Assembly: GCF_001698125.1 (NCBI RefSeq)
Contig: NZ_CP013854.1
Span: 3,782,001 to 3,846,000 of the forward strand
Direction: 5' to 3'
DNA: 64,000 bases
Source of the DNA: Pseudonocardia sp. HH130630-07
Lineage (GTDB): Bacteria > Actinomycetota > Actinomycetes > Mycobacteriales > Pseudonocardiaceae
Numbering within the stretch: the first letter of the stretch is position 1; each line of letters begins with the position of its first letter. The position numbers and the translations under genes are program-made. Below are positions 11,372 to 20,827 of this stretch, piece by piece. The notes beneath the pieces were generated by a model, which searched no databases, was not told where the DNA came from, and was given only the letters and a program-made list of their open reading frames with translations.

Positions 11372-13480
11372 TCATGCACCACGCAGACGGCGCAGCGCGC
11401 CGTGCACCTTCTCGACGTCGGTGGTCTCCCAGAACGGCGGCAGGCTGGCCCGGAGGAACCCGCCGTAGCGGGCGGTCGCGATCCGCGGATCGAGGATCGC
11501 GACGACGCCGCGGTCGTCGGTGGCCCGCAGCAGCCGGCCGGCGCCCTGGGCGAGCAGCAGCGCCGCGTGGGTCGCCGACACGGAGAGGAAACCGTTCCCG
11601 CCGCGGGAGTCGGTCGCCTTCTGCCGGGCCGCGACCAGCGGGTCGTCCGGGCGCGGGAACGGGATCCGGTCGATGATGACCAGCGACAGCGACGGCCCGG
11701 GAACGTCGACGCCCTGCCACAGCGACAGCGTGCCGAACAGGGAGGTCTCCGGGTCCTCGGCGAACCGCTTGACCAGCAGCATCGTCGAGTCGTCGCCCTG
11801 GCACAGCAACGGGGTGTCCAGCTTGCCGCGCAGCGCCTCGGTGGCCTGCTTCGCCGCCCGGGTGGAGGAGAACAGGCCCAGCGTGCGCCCGCCGGCGGCC
11901 CGGACGAGGCCCTCGATCTCGTCGAGCGTCTGCGGGGCCAGGCCGTCCCGCCCGGGGGAGGGCAGCCGGCGGGCGAGGTAGAGGATCCCGGACGTGCCGT
12001 GCGCGAACGGCGACCCGACGTCGAGCCCGGTCCAGCGCGGGGCCTCCGGGTCCTGCACCGGGCCGTGGCCGGGATCGGCGGCTCCGGACCCGGAGTGCGC
12101 GGTCTCCTGCGGGGCGTCGGTGTTCGCCTCGGTGCGGCCGGACTCCACGGGCCGTGACGCGGGCAGCCCCCACTGGCGGGCCAGCGCGTCGAACGAGCCG
12201 CCGAGGGCGAGCGTGGCGGAGGTCAGCACCGTGGTCCGCGCGTTGAACAGGCGCTCGCGCAGCAGCCCGCCGACCGACACCGGAGCCACCCGGAGCACCT
12301 TGTAGCGGCTGCCGTCGGGCCCCTGCTCGCCCAGCCACACGACGTCGCGCCGCTTCGCCGGATCCGGCTCCTTGAACGTGTCCACCAGCCGGACGCAGGT
12401 CTCGGACACCTCGTCGAGCACGGCGAGCGCGAGCTTCTTCGCGGCCGCGCCCTCGGGGTCGGTGTCCTCGGAGCGGCGGTTCGCACCGAGCGACTGCCGG
12501 CAGGCCGCGGCGGCGGACAGGATCGCGTTCAGCGCGCCGGCGGCCGCGGTGGGCAGCGCCTCCCAGCGGGCCGGTGGCAGGTCCTCCAGCACGGCGCCGA
12601 GGCCCTCGCCGGCCTCGGCGAGCCGGTCGGCCAGCTCCTGGTCGACGAGCCTGCCGCTGCGCCGGGCCGCGGTGGCCACGACGCCCGCCGTCAGCTCGGC
12701 CGTGGCCGCGCCGGTCACCCGGTCGACCAGCTCGTGCGCCTCGTCGACGATCACCACGTCGTGCTCCGGGAGGACCTGCGCCTCGCCCATCGCGTCGATC
12801 GCGAGCAACGCGTGGTTGGTGACGACGATGTCCGCCCGCCCGGCCTGGGCCCGCGCCTTCTCGGCGAAGCAGTCCTCGCCGACCGGGCAGCGGCTGGCAC
12901 CGAGGCACTCCCGCGCGGTGACCGAGACCTGCCGCCACGCGGTGTCCGGCACGCCGGGTACCAGCTCGTCGCGGTCGCCGGTCTCGGTGTCGGAGGCCCA
13001 GTCGTGCAGCCGCTTCACGTTGCGGCCCAGCGCGGAGATCGCGAACGCGTCGAACAGCTGGTCCGCCTCGTCGGCCGCATCCTCCATGTCGCCGTGCAGC
13101 TTGTTCAGGCACAGGTAGTTGCGGCGGCCCTTGAGGATCGCGAACGTGGGCTCCCGGCCGAGCACCTTCTTCAGGCTCTTCGCGACCCGCGGCAGGTCGC
13201 GGTCCACCAGCTGGCGCTGCAGCGCGATCGTGGCCGTGGACACGACGACGGTGGTGTCGCGGACCATCGCGTGCCGGATCGCGGGCACCAGGTAGGCCAG
13301 CGACTTGCCGGTGCCGGTCCCGGCCTGCACGGCCAGGTGCTCCCCGGACGACAGCGAGCGGCGCACCGCGTCGGCCATCCGGTCCTGCCCCTCGCGACGG
13401 GCCCCGCCGACCGAGGACACGGCCGCCTCCAGCAGCTCGTGCACACCGGGCAGGTCACGGGTCTGCAGGGGAGCGGGCAC
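11372..13480 (-). CDS. ATP-dependent DNA helicase, DinG/XPD-like family
   Basis: A 702-residue superfamily 2 helicase. Walker A is QAGTGTGKSLAYLVP (about residues 57-71), motif Ia is VVVSTATIALQRQL, and the DEAH box is VIVDEAHELVDR (about residue 245). C-terminal motifs include TLGLFSSTRAA, LFGTLSLWQGVDVPG and QGAGRLLRATDDRG. Four cysteines between the Walker A and DEAH boxes (YLCLNK, ECLGASRCPVGEDCF) fit the XPD/DinG iron-sulfur cluster. The family unwinds DNA 5' to 3' and resolves R-loops and replication obstacles. The GTG start is at 13478-13480. It diverges from the thioesterase gene. Confidence 0.9.
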   Translation of the reverse strand: MPAPLQTRDLPGVHELLEAAVSSVGGARREGQDRMADAVRRSLSSGEHLAVQAGTGTGKSLAYLVPAIRHAMVRDTTVVVSTATIALQRQLVDRDLPRVAKSLKKVLGREPTFAILKGRRNYLCLNKLHGDMEDAADEADQLFDAFAISALGRNVKRLHDWASDTETGDRDELVPGVPDTAWRQVSVTARECLGASRCPVGEDCFAEKARAQAGRADIVVTNHALLAIDAMGEAQVLPEHDVVIVDEAHELVDRVTGAATAELTAGVVATAARRSGRLVDQELADRLAEAGEGLGAVLEDLPPARWEALPTAAAGALNAILSAAAACRQSLGANRRSEDTDPEGAAAKKLALAVLDEVSETCVRLVDTFKEPDPAKRRDVVWLGEQGPDGSRYKVLRVAPVSVGGLLRERLFNARTTVLTSATLALGGSFDALARQWGLPASRPVESGRTEANTDAPQETAHSGSGAADPGHGPVQDPEAPRWTGLDVGSPFAHGTSGILYLARRLPSPGRDGLAPQTLDEIEGLVRAAGGRTLGLFSSTRAAKQATEALRGKLDTPLLCQGDDSTMLLVKRFAEDPETSLFGTLSLWQGVDVPGPSLSLVIIDRIPFPRPDDPLVAARQKATDSRGGNGFLSVSATHAALLLAQGAGRLLRATDDRGVVAILDPRIATARYGGFLRASLPPFWETTDVEKVHGALRRLRGA

Positions 13481-13622
13481 GGGGCGAGGCTACCGAGCAC
13501 CCCCGACGGTTCCGGCCGCGCGGGGCGGATCCGTGCGCACGGGGCGTCACGGTTCCGATCACCAGGTGTGATAACGGACGGCCGGGTCACGGTGAGCGGC
13601 GACACAGCGTCACGATGGTGGA

Positions 13623-14519
13623 GTGACAGCCACTATCACCGCCCACGATGCGACCCCGCCGGTGCCGGCCGCGTTCCCGGTGCTGATCGAGCACGAGGCG
13701 CGCTACGCCGACCTCGACCCGAGCCGCCGGATCGGTCGCGATGCCCTCGTCCGCTGGTTCGAGGACGCCCGCGTCGCCGTCGAACGGGAGAGCTTCGGCG
13801 CCGACCTGGTGGCCCGCCTGCAGTCCCGGGTCCGGCTGCTGCTGGCCGCGGTCTCGGTCGACGTGCTCGCGCCGCTGCGGGTGGCCGGCTCCTACCGGAT
13901 CGGCGTCGGCGTCAGCCACATCGGGACGACCTCGTTCTCCTACCGCTACGCGGTGTTCGCCGGCGACGAGTGCGTCGCCACCGGCGGGTCGACGACCGTG
14001 CACACCGACGGCGAGAAGCCGGCCCCGCTGACCGCCGAGGTCCGCGACGCCCTGGTCGCGCTGCAGATGCAGGCCCCCGCCCCGGTCCGCCCGGAGCGCG
14101 GGACGGCTCGCACGGTCCGGGAGAACTACCCGTTCCGCTGGGACGTCCGGACCCGGTTCACCGACATCGACACCAACCGCCACGTCAACAACGTGGCGCT
14201 GGCCTCGTGGTACCTCGACGGCCTGGCCGAGCTGCACTCCGACGTCCTCGGCTACCCGGCGGGCGGCCCGCTGGACGGGCTGTCGCCGTCGTCGCTGTCG
14301 GTGCAGTACCTCGCCGAGGTGCACTACCCGGGCATCTACCAGATGCGGGTGGGCGTCTCCGAGATCGGCGAGGACACCGTGCGCTACGTCTGCGGGCTGT
14401 TCGACGAGCGCCGGCTCATCGGTTTCGCCGAGGCCGAGGGCTTCCACCACGCGCCCGGCGAGAACGGCGACCCGGTCAGCCTGGCCGAGGCCCTCGCCCC
14501 GTTCCGCTTCAAGGGCTGA
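13623..14519 (+). CDS. Acyl-CoA thioesterase with two hotdog (4HBT) domains
   Basis: A 298-residue protein with two tandem hotdog folds. The first is at about residues 18-140 (IEHEARYADLDPSRRIGRDALVRWFEDAR). The second is at about 165-295 (WDVRTRFTDIDTNRHVNNVALASWYLD). The D-x-x-x-H-x-N-N-x-x-x-x-x-x-Y pattern of the second half marks the 4HBT active-site helix; the first half has a degenerate version. Such proteins hydrolyse acyl-CoA or acyl-ACP; the chain length is unknown. It converges with the molybdopterin oxidoreductase gene across a perfect palindrome. Confidence 0.82.
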   Translation: MTATITAHDATPPVPAAFPVLIEHEARYADLDPSRRIGRDALVRWFEDARVAVERESFGADLVARLQSRVRLLLAAVSVDVLAPLRVAGSYRIGVGVSHIGTTSFSYRYAVFAGDECVATGGSTTVHTDGEKPAPLTAEVRDALVALQMQAPAPVRPERGTARTVRENYPFRWDVRTRFTDIDTNRHVNNVALASWYLDGLAELHSDVLGYPAGGPLDGLSPSSLSVQYLAEVHYPGIYQMRVGVSEIGEDTVRYVCGLFDERRLIGFAEAEGFHHAPGENGDPVSLAEALAPFRFKG

Positions 14520-14526
14520 TCCCGGC

Positions 14527-14561
14527 CCGCGTCGTGGAGCCGGACCGGCTCCACGACGCGG
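14527..14561. terminator. Bidirectional terminator hairpin
   Basis: A perfect 17-bp inverted repeat around a single central A lies between two convergent genes. There is no T-run, as is common in actinobacterial terminators. It would fold identically in transcripts from either side. Confidence 0.65.
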
Positions 14562-14579
14562 CCCTGCCCGCGGGGCGGG

Positions 14580-16922
14580 TCAGGCGGCCGGGACCAGTCG
14601 CACGACGACCCACTTCGACGTCGGCGTGCCCGACTCCAGGGCCTGGGAGTCCAGCGGGATCAGCGGGTTGGTCTCCGGGTAGTACCCGGCGACGCAGCCC
14701 CGCGGGGTGTCGTAGCCGACGAGCCGGAACCGCTGGGCGCGGCGCTGCACCCCGTCCGCCCACTCCGAGACGATGTCCACGTGCTCGCCGTCGGCGAAGC
14801 CCTGCTCCGCCAGGTCCTCGGGGTTCACGAACAGCACCCGGCGCCCGGAGTACACGCCGCGGTAGCGGTCGTCGAGGCCGTAGATCGTGGTGTTGAACTG
14901 GTCGTGGCTGCGGATCGTCTGCAGGACCAGCCGTCCCTGCGGGACGTCGGCGACCTCCAGCGTGTTCACCGTGAACATGGCCTTGCCCGCCACGGTGGGG
15001 AAGGTCCGCGAGTCGCGCGGGCCGTGCGGCATGGTGAACCCGCCGCGCCGGGAGATCTTCTCCTCGTAGTCCTCGCACCCGGGCACGACCCGGCCGATCC
15101 GCTCCCGGATCCGCCCGTAGTCGCCGGCGAACTCCGCCCACGGGATGCCGTAGCGGTCGCCCAGGGTGGCCTGCGCGACCCCGCAGAGGATGTCGACCTC
15201 CGAGCGCAGCAGCGGCCCGGCCGGGGTGGCCCGGCCGCGGGAGGCGTGCACCGCGGACATCGAGTCCTCGACGGTGACCCGCTGCAGCAGCCCGCCGGTC
15301 ATGTCCTTCTCGGTACGGCCGAGCGTGGGCAGGATCAGCGCGTCGCGCCCGGCGGCGAGATGGCTGCGGTTGAGCTTGGTCGAGATCTGGACGGTCAGCG
15401 CGGCCGAGCGCAGCGCGGACTCGGTGACCTCGGTGTCCGACATCGCGGACGCGAAGTTGCCGCCCAGCCCGACGAACACCCGCACGTCACCGTCGCGCAG
15501 TGCCCGGACGGCGTCCGCGGCGTCGTGGCCGTGCTCGCGGGGCGGCTCGAAGCCGAACTCGGCACCGAGCGCGGACAGGAACCTCTCGGGCGCCTTCTCC
15601 CAGATGCCCATCGTCCGGTCGCCCTGGACGTTGGAGTGGCCGCGCACCGGGCACAGACCGGCGCCCGGCTTGCCGATCATGCCGCGGGCCAGCGTGACGT
15701 TCACGATCTCCTGCACCGTCGCGACGCCGTTGCGGTGCTGGGTGATGCCCATCGCCCAGCAGTTCACGATGCGCTCCGAGGACGCGATGAGCCGGGCCAC
15801 CTGCTCGATCTCGGCCCTGGTGAGCCCGGTCGCGGCCAGCACGGCGTCCCAGTCGAGGTCGCGGACGTGCGCGGCCCACTGCTCGTAGCCGACGCTGTGG
15901 CCGTCGACGAAGTCCCGGTCGATCACGGTGCCGGGGGCCTCGTCCTCGGCGGCGAGCAGCAGGTGCCCGACCGCCTGCCAGAACGCGAGGTCGCCGTTCG
16001 AGCGGATCTGCAGGTAGTGGTCGGCGAGCTCGGTGCCGTTGCCGAGCAGACCGGCCGGCTTCTGCGGGTTGTCGAAGCGCAGCAGCCCGGCCTCGCGCAG
16101 CGGGTTGATCGCGACGATCGTCGCGCCGTCCCGCTTGGCGATCTCCAGCGCGGAGAGCATCCGCGGGTGGTTGGTGCCCGGGTTCTGCCCGGAGACGATG
16201 ATCAGGTCGGCGTTCTGCACGTCCTGCAGCGAGACCGAGCCCTTGCCGACGCCGATGGTGCGGCCCAGGCCGACCGAGGTCGACTCGTGGCACATGTTCG
16301 AGCAGTCCGGCAGGTTGTTGGTGCCGAAGGCACGGGCGAACAGCTGGTAGACGAACGCGGCCTCGTTCGATGCCCGGCCGGAGGTGTAGAAGGCCGCCCC
16401 GTCCGGTGACGGCAGCTCCCGCAGGTGCCTGCCGACCAGCGCGAACGCGTCGTCCCACGAGATCGGCTCGTAGTGGTCGGCGCCGTCGCGGCGCACCATC
16501 GGATGGGTCAGCCTGCCCTGGCTCTCCAGCCAGTACTCGGTGCGCTGCTCGAGGTCGGAGATCGGGTGCGCGGCGAAGAACTCCGGCCCGACCGTCTCGC
16601 GCTGCCCCTCCCAGGACACCGCCTTCGCCCCGTTCTCGCAGAACTCCGCGGTGTGCCGGTGGCCCTGCGGGTCCGGCCAGGCGCAGGACATGCAGTCGAA
16701 CCCGTCGACCTGGTTCAGGGTGAGCAGGTTCTTCGCGGTCTTCACCACGCCCATCTGGCTCAGGGCGCGCGTCATGGAGATCCGGACCGCCTTCAGCCCC
16801 GCGGCGTGGTCGGCGGGTGACCCGACCCGGAGGTCGCGTTCGGAGTCCTCGACACGCAGTGGTGCGGTGACCTGACCGTGGGCGGTCGTGTCGCGGTCCT
16901 GGTCGGCGGGCTGGGTGCTCAT
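14580..16922 (-). CDS. FdhF/YdeP-family molybdopterin oxidoreductase
   Basis: A 780-residue molybdopterin-guanine-dinucleotide oxidoreductase of the YdeP-like branch of formate dehydrogenase alpha subunits. N-terminal cysteines (FDCMSCAWPDP, then FCENGAK) suit an iron-sulfur site. SNMCHESTSVGL (about residue 217) carries a candidate molybdenum-ligand Cys, encoded by TGC and not TGA, so it is not a selenoprotein here. Cofactor-binding blocks include GQNPGTNHPRM, GNFASAMSD and, near the C-terminus, RSHDQFNTTIYG. The electron donor is unproven; formate is possible, and PurU in the betaine block makes formate. The ATG start is at 16920-16922. Confidence 0.85.
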   Translation of the reverse strand: MSTQPADQDRDTTAHGQVTAPLRVEDSERDLRVGSPADHAAGLKAVRISMTRALSQMGVVKTAKNLLTLNQVDGFDCMSCAWPDPQGHRHTAEFCENGAKAVSWEGQRETVGPEFFAAHPISDLEQRTEYWLESQGRLTHPMVRRDGADHYEPISWDDAFALVGRHLRELPSPDGAAFYTSGRASNEAAFVYQLFARAFGTNNLPDCSNMCHESTSVGLGRTIGVGKGSVSLQDVQNADLIIVSGQNPGTNHPRMLSALEIAKRDGATIVAINPLREAGLLRFDNPQKPAGLLGNGTELADHYLQIRSNGDLAFWQAVGHLLLAAEDEAPGTVIDRDFVDGHSVGYEQWAAHVRDLDWDAVLAATGLTRAEIEQVARLIASSERIVNCWAMGITQHRNGVATVQEIVNVTLARGMIGKPGAGLCPVRGHSNVQGDRTMGIWEKAPERFLSALGAEFGFEPPREHGHDAADAVRALRDGDVRVFVGLGGNFASAMSDTEVTESALRSAALTVQISTKLNRSHLAAGRDALILPTLGRTEKDMTGGLLQRVTVEDSMSAVHASRGRATPAGPLLRSEVDILCGVAQATLGDRYGIPWAEFAGDYGRIRERIGRVVPGCEDYEEKISRRGGFTMPHGPRDSRTFPTVAGKAMFTVNTLEVADVPQGRLVLQTIRSHDQFNTTIYGLDDRYRGVYSGRRVLFVNPEDLAEQGFADGEHVDIVSEWADGVQRRAQRFRLVGYDTPRGCVAGYYPETNPLIPLDSQALESGTPTSKWVVVRLVPAA

Positions 16923-17183
16923 CGCGGTTCACTCTCCGGCCGGGCTCGGGGGAGAGCCGGCCACGTCTGTGTGGGCGCCGGGGCGGGGGAGCGTCGCTCC
17001 ACGTCCGCCGACCCTACGGAGCGGACGCCGGTGCGGGCCCGTGGTCGTGACGTGCGTCGCTGATCTCCGTTTCGTCCGGTACGTCCCGGGCGTGGCCCGG
17101 CCCCCCGGACCCGCATCGGCCGGGTGGCAGCGGTGCCGCGCCCGGGAGCCGCTGCCGGAGACCGCCCACCCTGCACCGCAGCC

Positions 17184-17249
17184 CGTGCCGAGGTGCACGA
17201 CCGAGGGCCGGGGCGACCGGGAAACCCCGCTGAGCTGCATCTCGGCACG
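17184..17249. repeat. Long imperfect palindrome, copy 1
   Basis: Arms of about 25 bases (17184-17208 and 17225-17249) start with CGTGCCGAG and end with CTCGGCACG. About 18 of 25 positions pair across a 16-base loop. The right arm matches that of copy 2 at 21 of 25 positions, so the two are related elements. Confidence 0.6.
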
Positions 17250-17364
17250 CACGGCAGCCCGTCGTCCCCCAGGCGAGCGGCGTTGCCCGACCTGCGGTGC
17301 GCGAGTGGCGGTGCGCGAGTGGCGGCGGTGGCGCGGTCGCCGGGGTGCGTCGCCCGGCGGTGCG

Positions 17365-17430
17365 CGTGCCGAGATGTGCGTCAGCGGGGTGCGTGGGCCT
17401 TCCGGGCCCGCTGACGTGCATCTCGGCGCG
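17365..17430. repeat. Long palindrome, copy 2
   Basis: The 24-base arms 17365-17388 and 17407-17430 pair at 21 of 24 positions, and the mismatches become G-U pairs or A-C in RNA. The loop is 18 bases. The core reads GCCGAGATG...CGTCAGCGGG. It lies just downstream of the adhC stop codon, where it could end adhC transcripts. The twin copy suggests a REP-like family. Confidence 0.65.
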
Positions 17431-17475
17431 GATCGCCGCGGGAGACGAGCACGTCGCGGTCGGCCGGGGCGGTCG

Positions 17476-18564
17476 TCAGAGGACCACCACCGAGCGGAGG
17501 ACCTCGCCGTTGTGCATCTTGTCGAAGGCGGCCTCGATGTCGTCGATGCCGATGGTCTCGGTGACGAACTTGTCGAGGGGGAAGCGGCCTTGCAGGTAGA
17601 GGTCGATGTAGGTGGGGAAGTCGCGGCTGGGCAGGCAGTCGCCGTACCAGCTCGACGTGAGGGCGCCGCCGCGTCCGAAGTAGTCGATGAGTGGGATGTC
17701 GGGGGCCTGTAGGTCGGGGGTGGGTACGCCGACGAGGACGACGGTGCCGGCGAGGTCGCGGGCGTAGAAGGCCTGTTCGTAGGTTTCGGGGCGTCCGACG
17801 GCTTCGATGACGACATCGGCGCCGTTGCCGTCGGTGACGGAGCGGATGTAGTCGACGGGGTCGGTGTCGGTGGCGTTGCAGGTGTGGGTGGCGCCGAATT
17901 CCCGGGCCCAGGCGAGTTTCCGGGGGTCGGTGTCGACGGCGATGATGGTGGTGGCGCCGGCGAGTGTGGCGCCGGCGATGGCGGCGTCGCCGACGCCGCC
18001 GCAGCCGATGACGGCGATGGAGTCGCCGCGTCCGATCCGGCCGGTGTTGACCGCGGCGCCGAGTCCGGCCATGACTCCGCAGCCGAGGAGCCCGGCGACC
18101 GTGGGGTCGGCGTCGGGGTTGACCTTGGTGCATTGTCCGGAGTGGACGAGGGTCTTCTCGGTGAAGGCGCCGATCCCGAGGGCGGGGGAGAGTTCGGTGC
18201 CGTCGGTGAGGGTCATCTTCTGGGTGGCGTTGTGGGTGTCGAAGCACAGGTGGGGCTTGCCCTTGCGGCAGGCGCGGCAGACCCCGCAGACGGCGCGCCA
18301 GTTGAGGACGACGTAGTCGCCGGGTGCGAGGTCGGTGACGTCGTCGCCGACGGATTCGACCACTCCGGCGGCTTCGTGGCCGAGGAGGAAGGGGAACTCG
18401 TCGTTGATGCCGCCGAGTTTGTAGTGCAGGTCGGTGTGGCAGACCCCGCAGGCCTGGATCTGGACCACGGCCTCGCCGGGTCCGGGGTCGGGAACGGTGA
18501 TCGTCTCGACCGTCACCGGCTCGCCCTTGGCGCGGGCGACGACCCCGCGAACCTGCTGCGGCAT
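17476..18564 (-). CDS. S-(hydroxymethyl)mycothiol dehydrogenase (mycothiol-dependent formaldehyde dehydrogenase)
   Basis: A 362-residue zinc alcohol dehydrogenase that oxidises the formaldehyde-mycothiol adduct with NAD. The catalytic zinc site is [10 protein letters not shown] (about residues 36-45) plus GHEAAG. The structural zinc Cys cluster is [15 protein letters not shown]. The nucleotide-binding segment is [17 protein letters not shown] (about residue 175). Demethylation of betaine, dimethylglycine and sarcosine releases C1 units as formaldehyde, so this is the detoxification arm of the cluster. The ATG at 18562-18564 is preferred over the longer GTG frame because homology starts there. 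The operator 18594-18605 lies 30 bases upstream. Confidence 0.92.
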   Translation of the reverse strand: MPQQVRGVVARAKGEPVTVETITVPDPGPGEAVVQIQACGVCHTDLHYKLGGINDEFPFLLGHEAAGVVESVGDDVTDLAPGDYVVLNWRAVCGVCRACRKGKPHLCFDTHNATQKMTLTDGTELSPALGIGAFTEKTLVHSGQCTKVNPDADPTVAGLLGCGVMAGLGAAVNTGRIGRGDSIAVIGCGGVGDAAIAGATLAGATTIIAVDTDPRKLAWAREFGATHTCNATDTDPVDYIRSVTDGNGADVVIEAVGRPETYEQAFYARDLAGTVVLVGVPTPDLQAPDIPLIDYFGRGGALTSSWYGDCLPSRDFPTYIDLYLQGRFPLDKFVTETIGIDDIEAAFDKMHNGEVLRSVVVL

Positions 18565-18593
18565 GGGTACACCTTCCGTTCGATCGACGACAA

Positions 18594-18605
18594 TTGATAT
18601 ATCAG
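18594..18605. promoter_or_regulatory. GntR-type operator, adhC copy (TTGATATATCAG)
   Basis: 11 of 12 matches to TTGATATATCAA. It is 30 bases upstream of adhC and just downstream of the gntR1 stop. The flanking GACGACAA extends a motif shared with the purU site (18 of 19 bases over GACGACARTTGATATATCA). Confidence 0.75.
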
Positions 18606-18638
18606 GAGTGGGCACGGGGAGCCGTCCGGCGAGCGGGC

Positions 18639-19322
18639 TCAGAGCACGGCGCGGACGGCCCGCTCGAACCCGGTCACGTGCTCCCGGCAGATCCGCTCGG
18701 CCTGCTCCGCGTCCCCGTCGGCGATCGCGTGCAGCATCGTGCAGTGCTCGCTGACGTGGCCGCCCACCTGGGCCATCCGGTCCAGGAACATGCAGTGGAT
18801 CCGGGTCGCCAGGTTGTGGTAGCGGGTCAGGGTGTCGGCGAGGTACGGGTTGCCGGCCGCCCGGTACATCGACCGGTGCACCGCGACGTCCCAGTGCATC
18901 AGCTCGGTGCGGGTCATCCGGCCGGTCTCCAGGTCCGCGATCCGGTCCGCGAGCGCGGCCAGCTCGGCGCGCCGGGCCGGTGCCGCGCTGGTCGCGGCCC
19001 GCCGCGCGGCCAGTGGCTCCAGCGCGGTCCGGATCTCGGAGACGTCGCGCAGGTCCGAGATGTCGACGGCGGTCGCGAACGTGCCCCGGCGCGGGTAGGA
19101 CACGACCAGCCGCTCGGTCTCCAGCCGCTTCAGCGCCTCGCGCACCGGTGTCCGCCCGAGGCCGGTGCGGGTGGAGATGGCGTCGTCGTCGATCGGGGCG
19201 AGCGGCGGGATCGCCAGCATGATCAGCTCGTCGCGGATGGCGACGTAGGCGCGGTCGGCGAGCGAGACCGGGGCGTCGAAGTCCATGGTCGTGCCGGTGG
19301 GGGAGTCGGTGAGTGCGGTCAT
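18639..19322 (-). CDS. GntR-family regulator, FCD subfamily, paralogue 1
   Basis: A 227-residue transcription factor. The N-terminal winged helix has [17 protein letters not shown] and then the recognition segment [13 protein letters not shown] with wing [14 protein letters not shown] (about residues 55-85). The C-terminal FCD ligand domain has the metal-type D/H pattern ([43 protein letters not shown]). Its DNA-contact region is almost the same as in paralogue 2 at 34.6-35.2 kb, so both probably bind the same operator. It starts 34 bases after sdaA ends, so sdaA and this regulator form an operon behind the 20775 operator. The inducer is unknown; a betaine-pathway metabolite is likely. Confidence 0.9.
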   Translation of the reverse strand: MTALTDSPTGTTMDFDAPVSLADRAYVAIRDELIMLAIPPLAPIDDDAISTRTGLGRTPVREALKRLETERLVVSYPRRGTFATAVDISDLRDVSEIRTALEPLAARRAATSAAPARRAELAALADRIADLETGRMTRTELMHWDVAVHRSMYRAAGNPYLADTLTRYHNLATRIHCMFLDRMAQVGGHVSEHCTMLHAIADGDAEQAERICREHVTGFERAVRAVL

Positions 19323-19356
19323 CGCGGGTCCTGTCGAGGGGGCGGCGGAGTGCGCA

Positions 19357-20730
<1,374 letters not shown>

Positions 20731-20766
20731 GGCAGCTCCCGTCGCCGGTGGGCGGACACACTTACG

Positions 20767-20795
20767 ATGTTAGACTGATATATCAAAAGTGCCAA
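20767..20795 (-). promoter_or_regulatory. sdaA promoter with operator in the spacer
   Basis: On the minus strand TTGGCA (20790-20795) and TAACAT (20767-20772) are separated by exactly 17 bases. The CTGATATATCAA palindrome fills most of that spacer. Binding there would block RNA polymerase, which fits repression. Confidence 0.6.
20775..20786. promoter_or_regulatory. GntR-type operator, sdaA copy (CTGATATATCAA)
   Basis: 11 of 12 matches to TTGATATATCAA, 45 bases upstream of the sdaA start and between its -35 and -10 candidates. Confidence 0.75.
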
Positions 20796-20827
20796 GACGT
20801 GGCACGTGGCCCGCCGGGCGGCCGATC

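Larger units (their letters stand above)
16923..17475. other. Gene-free interval, 553 bases
   Basis: No convincing coding region: the ORFs here are Arg/Pro-rich shadow frames. It holds the upstream region of the molybdopterin oxidoreductase, two related long palindromes (17184-17249 and 17365-17430), and between them a 14-bp tandem duplication (17296-17309 and 17310-17323). Confidence 0.6.

Noticed and set aside
14580..16922. Selenocysteine codon in the molybdopterin oxidoreductase
   Set aside because: The candidate metal-ligand position is TGC and the frame has no internal TGA.
17041..17475. Small coding genes in the interval between the molybdopterin oxidoreductase and adhC
   Set aside because: Frames are Arg/Pro/Ala low-complexity on both strands, lack ribosome sites, and are interrupted by the palindromes.
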